Assembly: GCA_050633665.1 (NCBI GenBank)
Contig: JBOEGY010000011.1
Span: forward strand, 40,785-104,784
Reading direction: 5' to 3'
Length of the DNA: 64,000 nucleotides
Origin: JAUIAI01 sp050633665
Lineage (GTDB): Bacteria > Pseudomonadota > Gammaproteobacteria > Burkholderiales > Burkholderiaceae_E
Of this stretch, positions 1 through 8,702 are shown in pieces (the stretch's first letter is position 1; every line of letters begins with the position of its first letter). The notes below the pieces were generated by a model. That model ran no database searches, was not told the DNA's origin, and saw only the letters and a program-made list of their open reading frames with translations. The translations under genes and the position numbers were made by a program.

Positions 1-138
1 CTGGCTTCAGTGACCTGCGTGATTCCGATGCTCTTTTATTGGGATGGCATCACCGTCGTGCCCAGTCACCAGACGCTGACGATGCTCACGCTGGGGATGA
101 TTGCCTGGCGCTACCGGATTGGCAGCCCGCAGTCGTAG
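1..138 (+). CDS. C-terminal fragment of a membrane protein
   Basis: An open frame enters from the left edge and ends at a TAG at 136-138, giving the last 45 residues of a protein. The tail has two hydrophobic stretches (around VTCVIPMLFYW and LTMLTLGMIAW) followed by a short basic end, which fits the last membrane segments of an integral membrane protein. Too little remains to name a family. Its stop codon is immediately followed by the reversed stop of the leftward gene, so the two genes converge with no spacer. Confidence 0.5.
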   Translation: MASVTCVIPMLFYWDGITVVPSHQTLTMLTLGMIAWRYRIGSPQS

Positions 139-1152
139 CTACTCCAGTGGTGGCGGGTTTTTCAGAAACTGTTCGATTGACAGCGCCCGTGATTCACCGG
201 GGTAGTCCTGGCGCGCATTCTCTAGCGTTGCGAAATTAAAAGTCTGCCATTCACGGGTAATACGTTTGCTGCGTGACAAGCCGACTCCTGGTGGCACCGC
301 CTCTTTGGCATGGGTATCGGGCGCCGGGTAGTAGTCAGCGCCACTCTGAAACAACCAGACGGCTTGTTCGAGTTGATCGGGTTTTTCGGGATCATCCAGC
401 ACCAGCCGGGCCTGGGCGGTGGTAAAGACTGCCTCGATATCGTCGACCGCAGCGCTGATATCGACCGGGCCGCGACCCACGATGCCGTGATACGAGTAGG
501 GCGATGAGGTCTCGACCTTGAAGGCGACCGACTGGTCCTGGGCGAACTGGATGTCCAGCTTGCGATCGACCCAGGTGACATCATCCTTAGTGGCCAGAAA
601 CCAGGTTGTCTCGCGCTCTCTGACCAATGCCAGCCAACGGTTGGCGGCGCGACTCAGATACCAGGACTGCGGATACCGAACCTGAACCCGTACGTTGTCG
701 GCCCGATTTCCGCGGCCTTCGAATACGACGAACCACTGGACAAACGCCCGCCAGGGCTCGCAGGACTTGTGCTCCGGTTTTGCGTGACTTTTGAGCCACC
801 AGGCCGGATTCTTACAGCCACGGGTATCGGTACCCATGGCGACCTGGGCTGGAACGGTTTCGACCGCCCAGGCATGCGATTTAACGCCAAGCAACTCGGC
901 ATCATTGGGCCGGCCCATGTCATCGACAATTATCTGAGCCTTCTGGTCCGGCTCGGACCCGGGCGTTACTTCCCAGTGATAAGGATCTTTTATGCCGGTG
1001 GAGCGTAAGACAGCATCCAGTCGTGCTGTCAGGGAATCGAACCAGCCGTCTGCCGCATGCGCGGCGCTCGGATGTCCAGGCAGGGCAATCAGAAGAAGCA
1101 GTGCGAAGAGCGCCCATGCGCTTGAACGGCTTACCGTCCTGGTTTGAATCAT
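139..1152 (-). CDS. Secreted protein of unknown function, paralogue 1
   Basis: This 337-residue protein starts with a clear Sec signal peptide: basic start, hydrophobic core around ALFALLLLIALPG, and a likely cut after HPSAAHA. I do not recognise the family. It is a paralogue of the next gene upstream (1277-2449). Shared blocks include an N-terminal DDMG..NDA..LLG segment, WFVVFEG, PQSWYLS, VWLFQSGADYYP, PPGVGLSRSKRI and a C-terminal FNFATL..AR.DY followed by NPPP. Several conserved Trp/Tyr residues and two to three Cys suggest a folded envelope domain, possibly disulphide bonded. The upstream terminator leaves only about 40 bp for a promoter of its own, so expression may depend on read-through. 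Confidence 0.8.
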   Translation of the reverse strand: MIQTRTVSRSSAWALFALLLLIALPGHPSAAHAADGWFDSLTARLDAVLRSTGIKDPYHWEVTPGSEPDQKAQIIVDDMGRPNDAELLGVKSHAWAVETVPAQVAMGTDTRGCKNPAWWLKSHAKPEHKSCEPWRAFVQWFVVFEGRGNRADNVRVQVRYPQSWYLSRAANRWLALVRERETTWFLATKDDVTWVDRKLDIQFAQDQSVAFKVETSSPYSYHGIVGRGPVDISAAVDDIEAVFTTAQARLVLDDPEKPDQLEQAVWLFQSGADYYPAPDTHAKEAVPPGVGLSRSKRITREWQTFNFATLENARQDYPGESRALSIEQFLKNPPPLE

Positions 1153-1192
1153 GTGATTCTGCTCGTGTGAAGACGCATGTGTGATGATCGCC

Positions 1193-1236
1193 CAGAAAAA
1201 AGCAAACGGGCGCCAGGCTTGTCACCTGGCGCCCGT
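1193..1236 (-). terminator. Rho-independent terminator between the two paralogues
   Basis: A perfect 12-bp stem (1206-1217 with 1225-1236, loop of 7) is followed, reading leftward, by a T-rich tract at 1205-1195. It lies just after the stop of the upstream lipoprotein paralogue and should end or attenuate its transcript before the second paralogue. Confidence 0.85.
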
Positions 1237-1276
1237 ATCCGGCTGTAGTCTAGCGTATGAGCCGGTCAGTGCGATC

Positions 1277-2449
1277 TTATTGCATCGGCGGAGGGTTCTG
1301 AAAAAGTTGCGCTGATGACAGCGGGTTTACCGGTCCGGAATAGTCGCGCCGGGCATTGTCCAGCGTGGCGAAATTAAACGACTGCCATTCATTGCTGATT
1401 CGTTTCGAGCGGCTTAAGCCAACACCGGGTGGCAAGGTGTCTGAGGCATGGGCCGCCGGGTCCGGATAATAATCAGCCCCGCTTTGAAACAGCCAGACGG
1501 CCTGGTCACGGTCATCGGGCTGATTGGGGTTATCAACCACGAGTCGGGCCTGGACAGTCGTATAGACCGCTGCGATATCGTGCGCGTAGGCCGAGATATC
1601 GATTTTGTCCTGCGGCCACACGCCGTGATAGGTGTAGGGATGGTTGCGTTCGACTTTCATCACGGTAGAGCCGCCGCTGCCCTGATAAATATCCAGTTGG
1701 CCCGGCACCCACATGACATTGCTCTTGGTGGCATAAAACCAGCCGGTGCCCGCCGCTTCGCCCATCAGTTTCCACTGACCGGTCGATTTGCTCAGGTACC
1801 AGGATTGCGGGTTTCTGGATTCCACGCGAACATTGTTCGCGTTGTTACCGACCCCTTCAAAGACGACAAACCATTGCACGTAGCCGGTCCAGTAGTCGCA
1901 GTCCTTGTACTCAGGCCGAACCGCGCTGGCATTCTGCCACCAGGAATGGGCAATACAGCCGCGAGGGTCGGCGCCCATTGAGAGCTGGCCGGGGTTTTGG
2001 TGGGTGGCCCAGGCGAAATCAGGAATCCCGAGCAAGGGGGCGTCGTTGGACAGACCCATGTCGTCGATAATCGTCTGAACGCTGTTGACTGTCTTGGCGG
2101 CCTGAGCGGTCGTTACCGACTCGTTGTTGCCAGTCGCTGCCGTGTCCTGGTTGCCGGAATCGGTCTCGCTCACGACAAAGTCCTGATTCTCGGCGTCGGC
2201 CGAGGAGCCGCCAGTACCGACGGTTCGAGTCGTCGAACCTGCCGTGGTGACGACGTCGTCGGTCGTCTGACCGGTTGATTCGTTCGCGGCCGAGTCGGCT
2301 GAATCGCCGCTCCAATCGTCGCCACAGGCGGTGAGCGCCGCGGCGATTGCCACAAGAGCGAGTGTTGTCCTGATGCTTTTTGCATTCTTTGGACGGCCCC
2401 ACTTGGGGGATGTGCCTTCCCTGGCTGGGTGTTGTAATGAATAAATCAT
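1277..2449 (-). CDS. Lipoprotein of unknown function, paralogue 2
   Basis: This 390-residue protein carries a lipoprotein signal with lipobox LTAC (Cys near residue 42), so it is probably lipid-anchored in the envelope. After the Cys comes a Ser/Thr/Asp/Asn-rich linker of about 75 residues, then a domain that matches the neighbouring 337-residue protein block by block (WFVVFEG, PQSWYLS, VWLFQSGADYYP, PPGVGLSRSKRI, FNFATL). The pair therefore looks like a gene duplication in which one copy is anchored on a flexible tether and the other is released or periplasmic. The n-region before the hydrophobic core is long (about 27 residues), but no later in-frame start exists. No enzymatic motif is visible. 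Confidence 0.8.
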   Translation of the reverse strand: MIYSLQHPAREGTSPKWGRPKNAKSIRTTLALVAIAAALTACGDDWSGDSADSAANESTGQTTDDVVTTAGSTTRTVGTGGSSADAENQDFVVSETDSGNQDTAATGNNESVTTAQAAKTVNSVQTIIDDMGLSNDAPLLGIPDFAWATHQNPGQLSMGADPRGCIAHSWWQNASAVRPEYKDCDYWTGYVQWFVVFEGVGNNANNVRVESRNPQSWYLSKSTGQWKLMGEAAGTGWFYATKSNVMWVPGQLDIYQGSGGSTVMKVERNHPYTYHGVWPQDKIDISAYAHDIAAVYTTVQARLVVDNPNQPDDRDQAVWLFQSGADYYPDPAAHASDTLPPGVGLSRSKRISNEWQSFNFATLDNARRDYSGPVNPLSSAQLFQNPPPMQ

Positions 2450-2809
2450 TGAGCACCCGTCAGATTTAACCGCTTTTGGCCAGGATAGGCCGGGCGGTTT
2501 TTGTGTGAACTAATTCACGAACTGTATGGAGTTAATGGCACAGAAAGAACGTTCAGATGATCCGGCGGTCGTTTTTGAGAGATAGTTGGCGTTTGGGCCG
2601 CGCTGAGACTTTTGGCACGGAGCGATAAAAGTCGTGGCAGGCAATCAGAAACGCTTGGGCTAAAATTAAATTCTGCGAAACGCCGCCTGACACTGAACCT
2701 GCCTCAGCTTTGCTGTGACAGACAGGTTGGTCGCGGCTTTGTCTTGCGCGTTGGTCCGCATCCTGCTTAGGTTGGACGGTGGCGCCGCGATTTCAACTTT
2801 GGGGATTTG
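2450..2809. other. Intergenic region between divergent genes
   Basis: This stretch separates the leftward lipoprotein from the rightward reductase gene and should hold promoters for both. The one structure I can see is a hairpin at 2468-2499 (AACCGC with GCGGTT, inner GGCC with GGCC) followed by five T on the plus strand. No upstream plus-strand gene would use it as a terminator, so it may be a leader structure or belong to a small RNA. No convincing -35/-10 pair or protein-coding frame was found. Confidence 0.4.
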
Positions 2810-3706
2810 ATGAAACGGATTTATATGGCGGGTAGTGGGGGCATGCTGGGCCACGCTTTTCACGAGGTTTTTAGTGACTCCTATGACTTGCGTTGTACTG
2901 ACAAAGACGTCAACGAGTCATGGCTTGAGTTCCTGGATTTCCGCGATCTGGAAGCCTACCGAAAAGATGTTGGTGCGTTTAAACCTGACTATCTCTTCCA
3001 TATTGGTGCGCACACCGACCTCGAATACTGCGAAAACGATATAGAAGACGCGTATCTGACCAACACGACATCGGCCGAAAATGCCGTCTGGATTGCCAAC
3101 GAACTGGATATTCCGCTGCTCTACATCAGTACCGCCGGCATCTATGATGGCTCGCAGGATACTTTTGACGACTGGGATAAACCTAATCCGCTGGGCCACT
3201 ACGCCCGTTCCAAGTACGCCGGAGAAGTCTATGTGCAGCAAAACGCCCGTCGTCACCTGATCTGCCGCGCCGGTTGGATGATGGGCGGTGGACCGGCCAA
3301 GGACAAGAAGTTCATTAGTAAGCTAATGAAACAATTGAAGGCCGGCGCTACCGAGCTGAATGTCGTCAACGATAAACTAGGCACTCCGACATACACCGTT
3401 GATTTTGCAGGGAATGTCAAGGCCTTGCTCGAAGCCGAGTACTGGGGCCTGTACAACATGGTCTGTGAGGGCGTGACAGGGCGTTTGGAAGTTGCCCAGG
3501 AATTGATCCGCGTGCTTGGCCTGAGTGACAAAGTCAAGATCAACGAAGTCGGCTCTGAGTTTTTCAGCAAGGAGTTTTTTGCGCCACGGCCTGATTCTGA
3601 ACGGCTGATCAACCGCAAGCTGAACCTGCGTAACATGAACAAAATGCGAGATTGGCGAGAGGCGCTAACCGCTTATATCGATGCTTCCTACAGGGATTAC
3701 CTCTGA
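2810..3706 (+). CDS. RmlD-like NAD(P)-dependent sugar reductase (SDR superfamily)
   Basis: This 298-residue extended short-chain dehydrogenase belongs to the dTDP-4-dehydrorhamnose reductase (RmlD) family. The N-terminal nucleotide-binding glycine motif reads AGSGGMLG, the middle has STAGIYDG, and the catalytic Y-x3-K is in HYARSKYAGE. Enzymes of this family reduce 4-keto nucleotide sugars for surface polysaccharide. Rml siblings are absent, so the exact sugar cannot be named. I chose ATG 2810, preceded by GGGG, over the adjacent TTG 2807. The next gene, a glycosyltransferase, starts 1 base after the stop, so the two are co-transcribed. Confidence 0.8.
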   Translation: MKRIYMAGSGGMLGHAFHEVFSDSYDLRCTDKDVNESWLEFLDFRDLEAYRKDVGAFKPDYLFHIGAHTDLEYCENDIEDAYLTNTTSAENAVWIANELDIPLLYISTAGIYDGSQDTFDDWDKPNPLGHYARSKYAGEVYVQQNARRHLICRAGWMMGGGPAKDKKFISKLMKQLKAGATELNVVNDKLGTPTYTVDFAGNVKALLEAEYWGLYNMVCEGVTGRLEVAQELIRVLGLSDKVKINEVGSEFFSKEFFAPRPDSERLINRKLNLRNMNKMRDWREALTAYIDASYRDYL

Positions 3707-3707
3707 T

Positions 3708-4946
3708 ATGAACCCCGCGACTAGCCGTGCCGAAAATCGATCCGCAAGCCCCGAGAAGGGATTGCGGATTGCAGCCTTCGCTTTTCGGTCAATACCGATG
3801 CGAGACGGCTGCGCTGGCGCAGACAAATTTGCCAGTGAGCTTTTCCCGCGGCTGGTTGCCCGTGGCCATTCCGTGGTGGCGTACAACCGGCTGTTTAAGG
3901 GCGAATTGCCCATCGGGGACGAATACCTCGGGGTGCAGACCAAAAACTTCTATACGCCAACGCGCAAGAAGGGGTTTGACACGCTGATTCATTCGGCCAA
4001 GGTTACCTGGGACATTATCTGGAACAACACAGCCGATGTGGTTCATCTTCAAAACGGCGGCAACAGTGTGTTTGCGGCAATTTTGCGGTTGTTTGGTAAA
4101 CGAACCTATCTGAGTCAGGACGGCGTTGACTGGAAGCGTGCCAAGTGGCCCTGGTATGCGCGTTTGTATTTGCGTTTTACGGCTTATCTGACGGCGTTTG
4201 CACCGAATGCAGTCATCTTTGACAACATCTTCTGCAAGCGCGAGTTTGAGCAACGCTTCAAGCGCCGCTACGATTTCATTCCGTTTGGCAGCGAAGTCTC
4301 CGATCAAGACCTGGACGAATCCGTCCTTGAGGAACTGGGGCTCAAGCCTGGTGAGTACTACTTGTTTGTCGGTCGTTTTATTCCGGACAAAGGGCTGCAC
4401 TATCTGATTCCCGCGTTTGAGCGCACCGAGACAACCAAAAAACTGGTGTTGGTTGGTGGCCCACCTAATCCATCCGACTATGAAAAAAGTCTGTCGGCAA
4501 CCACTGATCCGCGAATTCTGATGCCTGGTTTCCTGTACGGCAGCAAGACTCACGCGTTGATGAAAAATGCTTACGCTTATATCCAGCCTTCCGATATTGA
4601 AGGATTGTCACCCGTCATCCTGGAAGCGATGGGGCTGGGTGCGCCGATCATCTGCAGCGATATCCAGGAAAACAAATATGTCGTCGCTGATACCGGAACA
4701 TTGTTCCGTCAGGGCAATATTGATGATTTCGCTGAAGTCTTGAAATGGTCGATTGAAAATCCGGAAGCTCTGGCCGAACGCGGACGCCGCGGCACCGAGC
4801 GCGCCCGCACACAGTTTAGTTGGGATTCGGTCACCGAAGCCCATGAGCGACTCTTCCTCGGCCAGGAGGTCGAGCAGCCTGACGAGATCGAAGAAGCGTC
4901 AGACACCTTGCTCGGTGGCAATACCCTGATTCGCCCGGGCGGCTGA
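3708..4946 (+). CDS. GT4-family glycosyltransferase
   Basis: This 412-residue GT-B fold glycosyltransferase most resembles group 1 (GT4) enzymes. The C-terminal half has the donor-binding elements: LFVGRFIPDKGLHYLIPAF, the loop VGGP, and the E-x7-E motif in DIEGLSPVILEAMG. It has no signal peptide or membrane helix, so it should act at the cytosolic face on a nucleotide-sugar donor. ATG 3708 is preferred over 3681 because the latter lies inside the upstream reductase gene. It is linked to the RmlD-like reductase in what looks like a small polysaccharide or glycoconjugate operon. Confidence 0.85.
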   Translation: MNPATSRAENRSASPEKGLRIAAFAFRSIPMRDGCAGADKFASELFPRLVARGHSVVAYNRLFKGELPIGDEYLGVQTKNFYTPTRKKGFDTLIHSAKVTWDIIWNNTADVVHLQNGGNSVFAAILRLFGKRTYLSQDGVDWKRAKWPWYARLYLRFTAYLTAFAPNAVIFDNIFCKREFEQRFKRRYDFIPFGSEVSDQDLDESVLEELGLKPGEYYLFVGRFIPDKGLHYLIPAFERTETTKKLVLVGGPPNPSDYEKSLSATTDPRILMPGFLYGSKTHALMKNAYAYIQPSDIEGLSPVILEAMGLGAPIICSDIQENKYVVADTGTLFRQGNIDDFAEVLKWSIENPEALAERGRRGTERARTQFSWDSVTEAHERLFLGQEVEQPDEIEEASDTLLGGNTLIRPGG

Positions 4947-4961
4947 TACCGGAGCCCGGCG

Positions 4962-6344
4962 ATGCGTTTTCAGCAGACAGTCGCCGGTACGGTTTATCAG
5001 TTCTCGAGTCTTGCCGATCTTCTGGCCAAAGCCGGGCCGCACCGATCCGGAGATGTACTGGCGGGTGTGGCGGCGCGAACCCGCACAGAACGGCTTGCTG
5101 CAAGACTGACCTTGGCCGATTTGCCGCTGAAGACTTTTCTGACTGAAGCGTTGATCCCCTACGAGTCCGATGAAGTCACGCGGCTCATCATCGACACCCA
5201 CGACTCAGACGCATTTCAACCGGTCGCCTCGCTGACGGTCGGTGAATTCCGCGACTACTTGTTGCAAGAACGGGCCGATTCGACGACGCTTGCTGCGCTT
5301 GCGCCAGGGCTGACGCCCGAGATGGTTGCTGCGGTCAGCAAACTGATGCGTAACCAGGATTTGATTCTGGTCGCCCGTCAATGCCAGGTGGTCACCCGGT
5401 TCAGAAACACGATTGGCTTGCCTGGCCGGTTATCAGTACGCCTGCAACCGAATCACCCGACCGACGATCCGCAAGGTATCGCTGCTTCTATTCTGGATGG
5501 CTTGTTGCTGGGTTGCGGCGATGCGGTAGTCGGTATCAATCCTGCCAATGACAATCCGTCCGGGCTGAACCGCCTGTTGTACCAACTCGATGAGATTCGC
5601 GAGCGGCTCGAAATTCCGATGCAGCATTGCGTCCTGACACACGTCACCAACCAGATTGAAGCCATTGATGCCGGGGCGCCGATTGATCTCGTCTTTCAGT
5701 CGATTGCCGGAACCGAGCAGGCGAATGCGGGTTTTGGCGTGACGCTGGAGCTGTTGAAGCAAGCCAATGATGCTGTTCAATCTTTACAGCGCGGCACCGT
5801 CGGCAACAACGCAATGTATTTTGAAACCGGCCAGGGTAGCGCGTTGTCGGCCAACGCCCACCATGGGGTGGATCAACAGACTTGTGAGGCCAGAGCTTAT
5901 GCGGTCGCCCGGCACTTTGACCCACTGCTGGTGAATACGGTTGTCGGGTTTATCGGACCGGAGTATCTGCAGGATGGTCGGCAGATCACCCGGGCGGGGC
6001 TTGAAGATCATTTCTGCGGCAAACTGCTGGGCCTGCCGATGGGTTGCGATGTTTGTTATACCAATCATGCGGACGCCGACCAGGACGACATGGATAATCT
6101 GCTCACCTTGCTCGGGGCTGCCGGCGTCAATTTTGTGATGGGGGTTCCAGGGGCAGACGACATAATGTTGAACTACCAGAGCACGTCATTTCATGACACG
6201 CTGTATTTACGCAAAGTGCTCGGACTTGGCCGCGCGCCCGAATTTGATCGTTGGTTGTCGCACATGGGAATCACCGGTGCGGACGGCGCACTGATTGAGC
6301 AGGCGCCGTCGCCCGCTCTGTTGCAGGACCTCGCCTTGAAATGA
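4962..6344 (+). CDS. eutB: Ethanolamine ammonia-lyase large (alpha) subunit
   Basis: EutB is the catalytic TIM-barrel subunit of adenosylcobalamin-dependent ethanolamine ammonia-lyase, which splits ethanolamine into acetaldehyde and ammonia. At 460 residues it has the usual length. Recognisable family segments are NPANDNPSGLNRLL, QHCVLTHVTNQIEAI, FQSIAGTEQAN, MYFETGQGSALSANAHHGVD, and CDVCYTNHADADQDDMDNL near the C-terminus. A GGAG ribosome site lies before the ATG. The stop overlaps the eutC start by 4 bases (ATGA). No eutA reactivase, microcompartment shell or EutR regulator is seen nearby, so this is a stand-alone EutBC type. Confidence 0.97.
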   Translation: MRFQQTVAGTVYQFSSLADLLAKAGPHRSGDVLAGVAARTRTERLAARLTLADLPLKTFLTEALIPYESDEVTRLIIDTHDSDAFQPVASLTVGEFRDYLLQERADSTTLAALAPGLTPEMVAAVSKLMRNQDLILVARQCQVVTRFRNTIGLPGRLSVRLQPNHPTDDPQGIAASILDGLLLGCGDAVVGINPANDNPSGLNRLLYQLDEIRERLEIPMQHCVLTHVTNQIEAIDAGAPIDLVFQSIAGTEQANAGFGVTLELLKQANDAVQSLQRGTVGNNAMYFETGQGSALSANAHHGVDQQTCEARAYAVARHFDPLLVNTVVGFIGPEYLQDGRQITRAGLEDHFCGKLLGLPMGCDVCYTNHADADQDDMDNLLTLLGAAGVNFVMGVPGADDIMLNYQSTSFHDTLYLRKVLGLGRAPEFDRWLSHMGITGADGALIEQAPSPALLQDLALK

Positions 6345-7135
6345 ACGATGACGACAAATCACCGGTCGCGGCCGACCCCTGGCGCCGGTTGCGACACCTG
6401 ACGACAGCCCGGATCGGCCTCGGTCGGGCCGGGGTGAGCCACACGACTGCGGATGTCTTGCAGCTTTCACTGGCGCATGCGCGGGCGCAGGATGCGGTTC
6501 ACGAGGCGCTCAACCCAGTAACACTATGCCGTGACCTTGCCGCTGCCGGTTTTGATTCATTGACGGTGTCAAGTCAGGCTGCGGACCGGGCAATGTATTT
6601 GTCCCGGCCGGATCTTGGACGCTTGCTCAGCGATGAGAGTGCGGCTTTGTTGCAGTGCAATCACGCAATCGAGCATCAACCGGAGCGGTTGACGGTTGTT
6701 GTAGCTGATGGACTGAGTGCACGCGCAGTTCAGGAGCAGGCCGTCTCTTTGCTGCAGGCGCTTCGAGCCTTGCTGGACAATTCCTGGTCTTGCGGGCCGG
6801 TGGTCGTTGCCTGTCAGGCGCGGGTTGCGCTTGGTGATGAAGTAGCTGTCCGGGTGAACGCGTCAATGGTTCTGGTCATGATCGGCGAGCGTCCCGGGCT
6901 CAGTTCGCCCGACAGTATGGGTTTGTACCTGACTTACGGCCCGTTTAGCGGAATTGCCGATTCGCGTCGGAACTGCATCTCAAATGTTCGCCCGGCCGGT
7001 TTGTCAATTGACGCTGCTGCCGCTCGACTGACCTGGTTGTTGCAAGCCGCCAGAGCAGCGCGCACGACCGGTGTTTCGCTGAAAGACCGCAGTGATCAGC
7101 AGATGCTGCTGAACCGTTCGGACCGTCTTCCCTGA
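6341..7135 (+). CDS. eutC: Ethanolamine ammonia-lyase small (beta) subunit
   Basis: This 264-residue protein is the B12-binding small subunit partner of EutB. The N-terminal WRRLRHLTTARIGLGRAG and the segment GLSARAVQEQA are typical of EutC, as is VMIGERPGLSSPDSMGLYLTYGP. It is translationally coupled to eutB by an ATGA overlap. A strong terminator follows after about 30 bp, so the eut pair forms the end of a transcription unit. Confidence 0.96.
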   Translation: MNDDDKSPVAADPWRRLRHLTTARIGLGRAGVSHTTADVLQLSLAHARAQDAVHEALNPVTLCRDLAAAGFDSLTVSSQAADRAMYLSRPDLGRLLSDESAALLQCNHAIEHQPERLTVVVADGLSARAVQEQAVSLLQALRALLDNSWSCGPVVVACQARVALGDEVAVRVNASMVLVMIGERPGLSSPDSMGLYLTYGPFSGIADSRRNCISNVRPAGLSIDAAAARLTWLLQAARAARTTGVSLKDRSDQQMLLNRSDRLP

Positions 7136-7166
7136 ATCCGTATCGATCGCCTGATCAGACACCGAT

Positions 7167-7190
7167 AGCCGGGGATTTCCCGGCTTTTTT
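7167..7190 (+). terminator. Rho-independent terminator after eutC
   Basis: A 7-bp perfect stem (AGCCGGG with CCCGGCT) and a 5-base loop is followed directly by TTTTT. It separates the eutBC unit from the PHA genes. Confidence 0.85.
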
Positions 7191-7331
7191 GTGACCGGGC
7201 CGGTTAGTGCGATTCTGTCACCTATACTGAGGCCGGAAGCAATGTTCTGGTCGGGTAGAAACTGCGCCGGCGGAGCACTGTCCTGGTGCGTTATGCACCA
7301 TAACCAACTGGCGGTAAACGAGGAGAAGTGC

Positions 7332-7793
7332 ATGAGCAATAAACCTGCTTTTGACGTGTCGGACCTGATGAATATGTTTAGTCCGGACAAGCTAGCCAAG
7401 CTGTTTGATCCACAGCAGATGGGCGAAATGTTCGATCCGAAAAAAATGCAATCGCTCGATTTGCAGTCAATGATGCAAAGCAACCAGCGTAATGTTGAGG
7501 CCATGATGGCGGCCAATCAGGCCGCAGCCGACGCGTATAAAGGCTTCTACGAAAAACAGATGGAAGTCTACAAGGAAGTCATGGGGGAGGCGTCCAAGCA
7601 CGCCCAGGCTTTGCAAGCGCAATCGGTTCCGGAACTACAGGAAAAGCAGAAAGAAATCTACGAGGAGGCGGTCCAGAAATCACTCGCCATCATGACTGAA
7701 CTGGCGGCGACAACCCGTCAGGCTAATGAAGAAGCGTTCAAGATCATTCGGAGTCGGGTTGACGAAGCGCTTAAGGATATCAAGCAGAAATAG
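7332..7793 (+). CDS. phaP: Phasin family protein (PHA granule-associated)
   Basis: This 153-residue helical protein has no Cys and no signal peptide. It is rich in Met, Gln, Lys and Glu. Amphipathic heptad-like stretches from about residue 55 to the end (AMMAANQAAADAYKGFYEK and onward) fit the phasin family, whose members coat polyhydroxyalkanoate granules. A repeated motif near the N-terminus (KLFDPQQMGEMFDPKKMQ) may contact partners. ATG 7332 was chosen because AGGAG precedes it; the longer upstream frame is not protein-like. Its place before phaB and phaC supports the call. Confidence 0.85.
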   Translation: MSNKPAFDVSDLMNMFSPDKLAKLFDPQQMGEMFDPKKMQSLDLQSMMQSNQRNVEAMMAANQAAADAYKGFYEKQMEVYKEVMGEASKHAQALQAQSVPELQEKQKEIYEEAVQKSLAIMTELAATTRQANEEAFKIIRSRVDEALKDIKQK

Positions 7794-7935
7794 TTATGCG
7801 TATTAATCAGTCTTTTCCGAAAAACATGCGCGACGGAAAAGTCCGCTTCACAGTGACGGCAAATCAGATAAGCTACAGACAGTGGCATAGCGGTTCAGGT
7901 GTGTCAGAACATAACAAGACAAGGAGACAAATCTA
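7794..7935. other. phaP-phaB spacer with inverted repeat
   Basis: The spacer holds an 8-bp perfect inverted repeat, CTTTTCCG at 7812-7819 and CGGAAAAG at 7834-7841, with no T-tract after it. It could be a weak terminator, a processing hairpin or an operator. A good ribosome site (AAGGAGA) for phaB sits at the end of the spacer. Confidence 0.35.
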
Positions 7936-8673
7936 ATGAGTCAGAAACTAGCGTATGTGACGGGCGGTATGGGCGGGATCGGTACTTCGATTTGCCGCAA
8001 GCTTCATGATCTGGGTCATAAGGTAATTGCCGGTTGCGGGCCAACCCGCGACTATGAAAAATGGCTGGGCGAGCAAAAGGCGGATGGTTATACGTTTTAC
8101 GCCTCGTCCGGTAATGTTGCCGACTGGGACTCCACCAAGAAGGCGTTTGATCTCGTCAAGGAAGAGCACGGGAATCCCTCAATCCTCGTCAATAATGCCG
8201 GGATTACCCGCGATGGCATGTTCCGGAAAATGACCATCGAAGACTGGACAGCCGTCATGGATACCAATCTGAACTCATTGTTCTGTGTCACCAAGCAGGT
8301 GATCGACGGGATGATGGCTGACGGTTGGGGGCGGGTCATTAATATCTCTTCGGTCAACGGGCAGAAAGGCCAGTTCGGCCAGTCGAATTATTCAACGGCC
8401 AAAGCGGGTATCCACGGATTCACTATGGCACTGGCGTTGGAAACCGCGGCGAAAGGTGTGACGGTCAATACCGTCTCGCCCGGTTATATCGGCACCGATA
8501 TGGTCCGTGCAATCCGCGAAGACGTCCTCGAGAAAATCGTCGCAACCATTCCGGTCAAACGGCTGGGAACGCCTCAGGAAATTGGTTCCATGGTTGGCTG
8601 GCTGGCATCGGAGGATGCCGGCTTTTCAACCGGTGCTGACTTCTCACTGAATGGTGGTTTGCATATGGGTTGA
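7936..8673 (+). CDS. phaB: Acetoacetyl-CoA reductase
   Basis: PhaB reduces acetoacetyl-CoA to (R)-3-hydroxybutyryl-CoA with NADPH, giving the monomer for PHA synthesis. The 245-residue SDR protein has the cofactor motif TGGMGGIG, the structural NNAG, catalytic Ser in NISSVNG and Y-x3-K in YSTAKAG. The segments GQFGQSNYSTAKAG and SPGYIGTDM are characteristic of PhaB. It lies between phaP and phaC with an AAGGAG ribosome site 10 bases before the ATG. A ketothiolase (phaA) is not in the window. Confidence 0.95.
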   Translation: MSQKLAYVTGGMGGIGTSICRKLHDLGHKVIAGCGPTRDYEKWLGEQKADGYTFYASSGNVADWDSTKKAFDLVKEEHGNPSILVNNAGITRDGMFRKMTIEDWTAVMDTNLNSLFCVTKQVIDGMMADGWGRVINISSVNGQKGQFGQSNYSTAKAGIHGFTMALALETAAKGVTVNTVSPGYIGTDMVRAIREDVLEKIVATIPVKRLGTPQEIGSMVGWLASEDAGFSTGADFSLNGGLHMG

Positions 8674-8702
8674 TCGGGCGGTCGGACTGTAATGTCAGAC
8701 TG

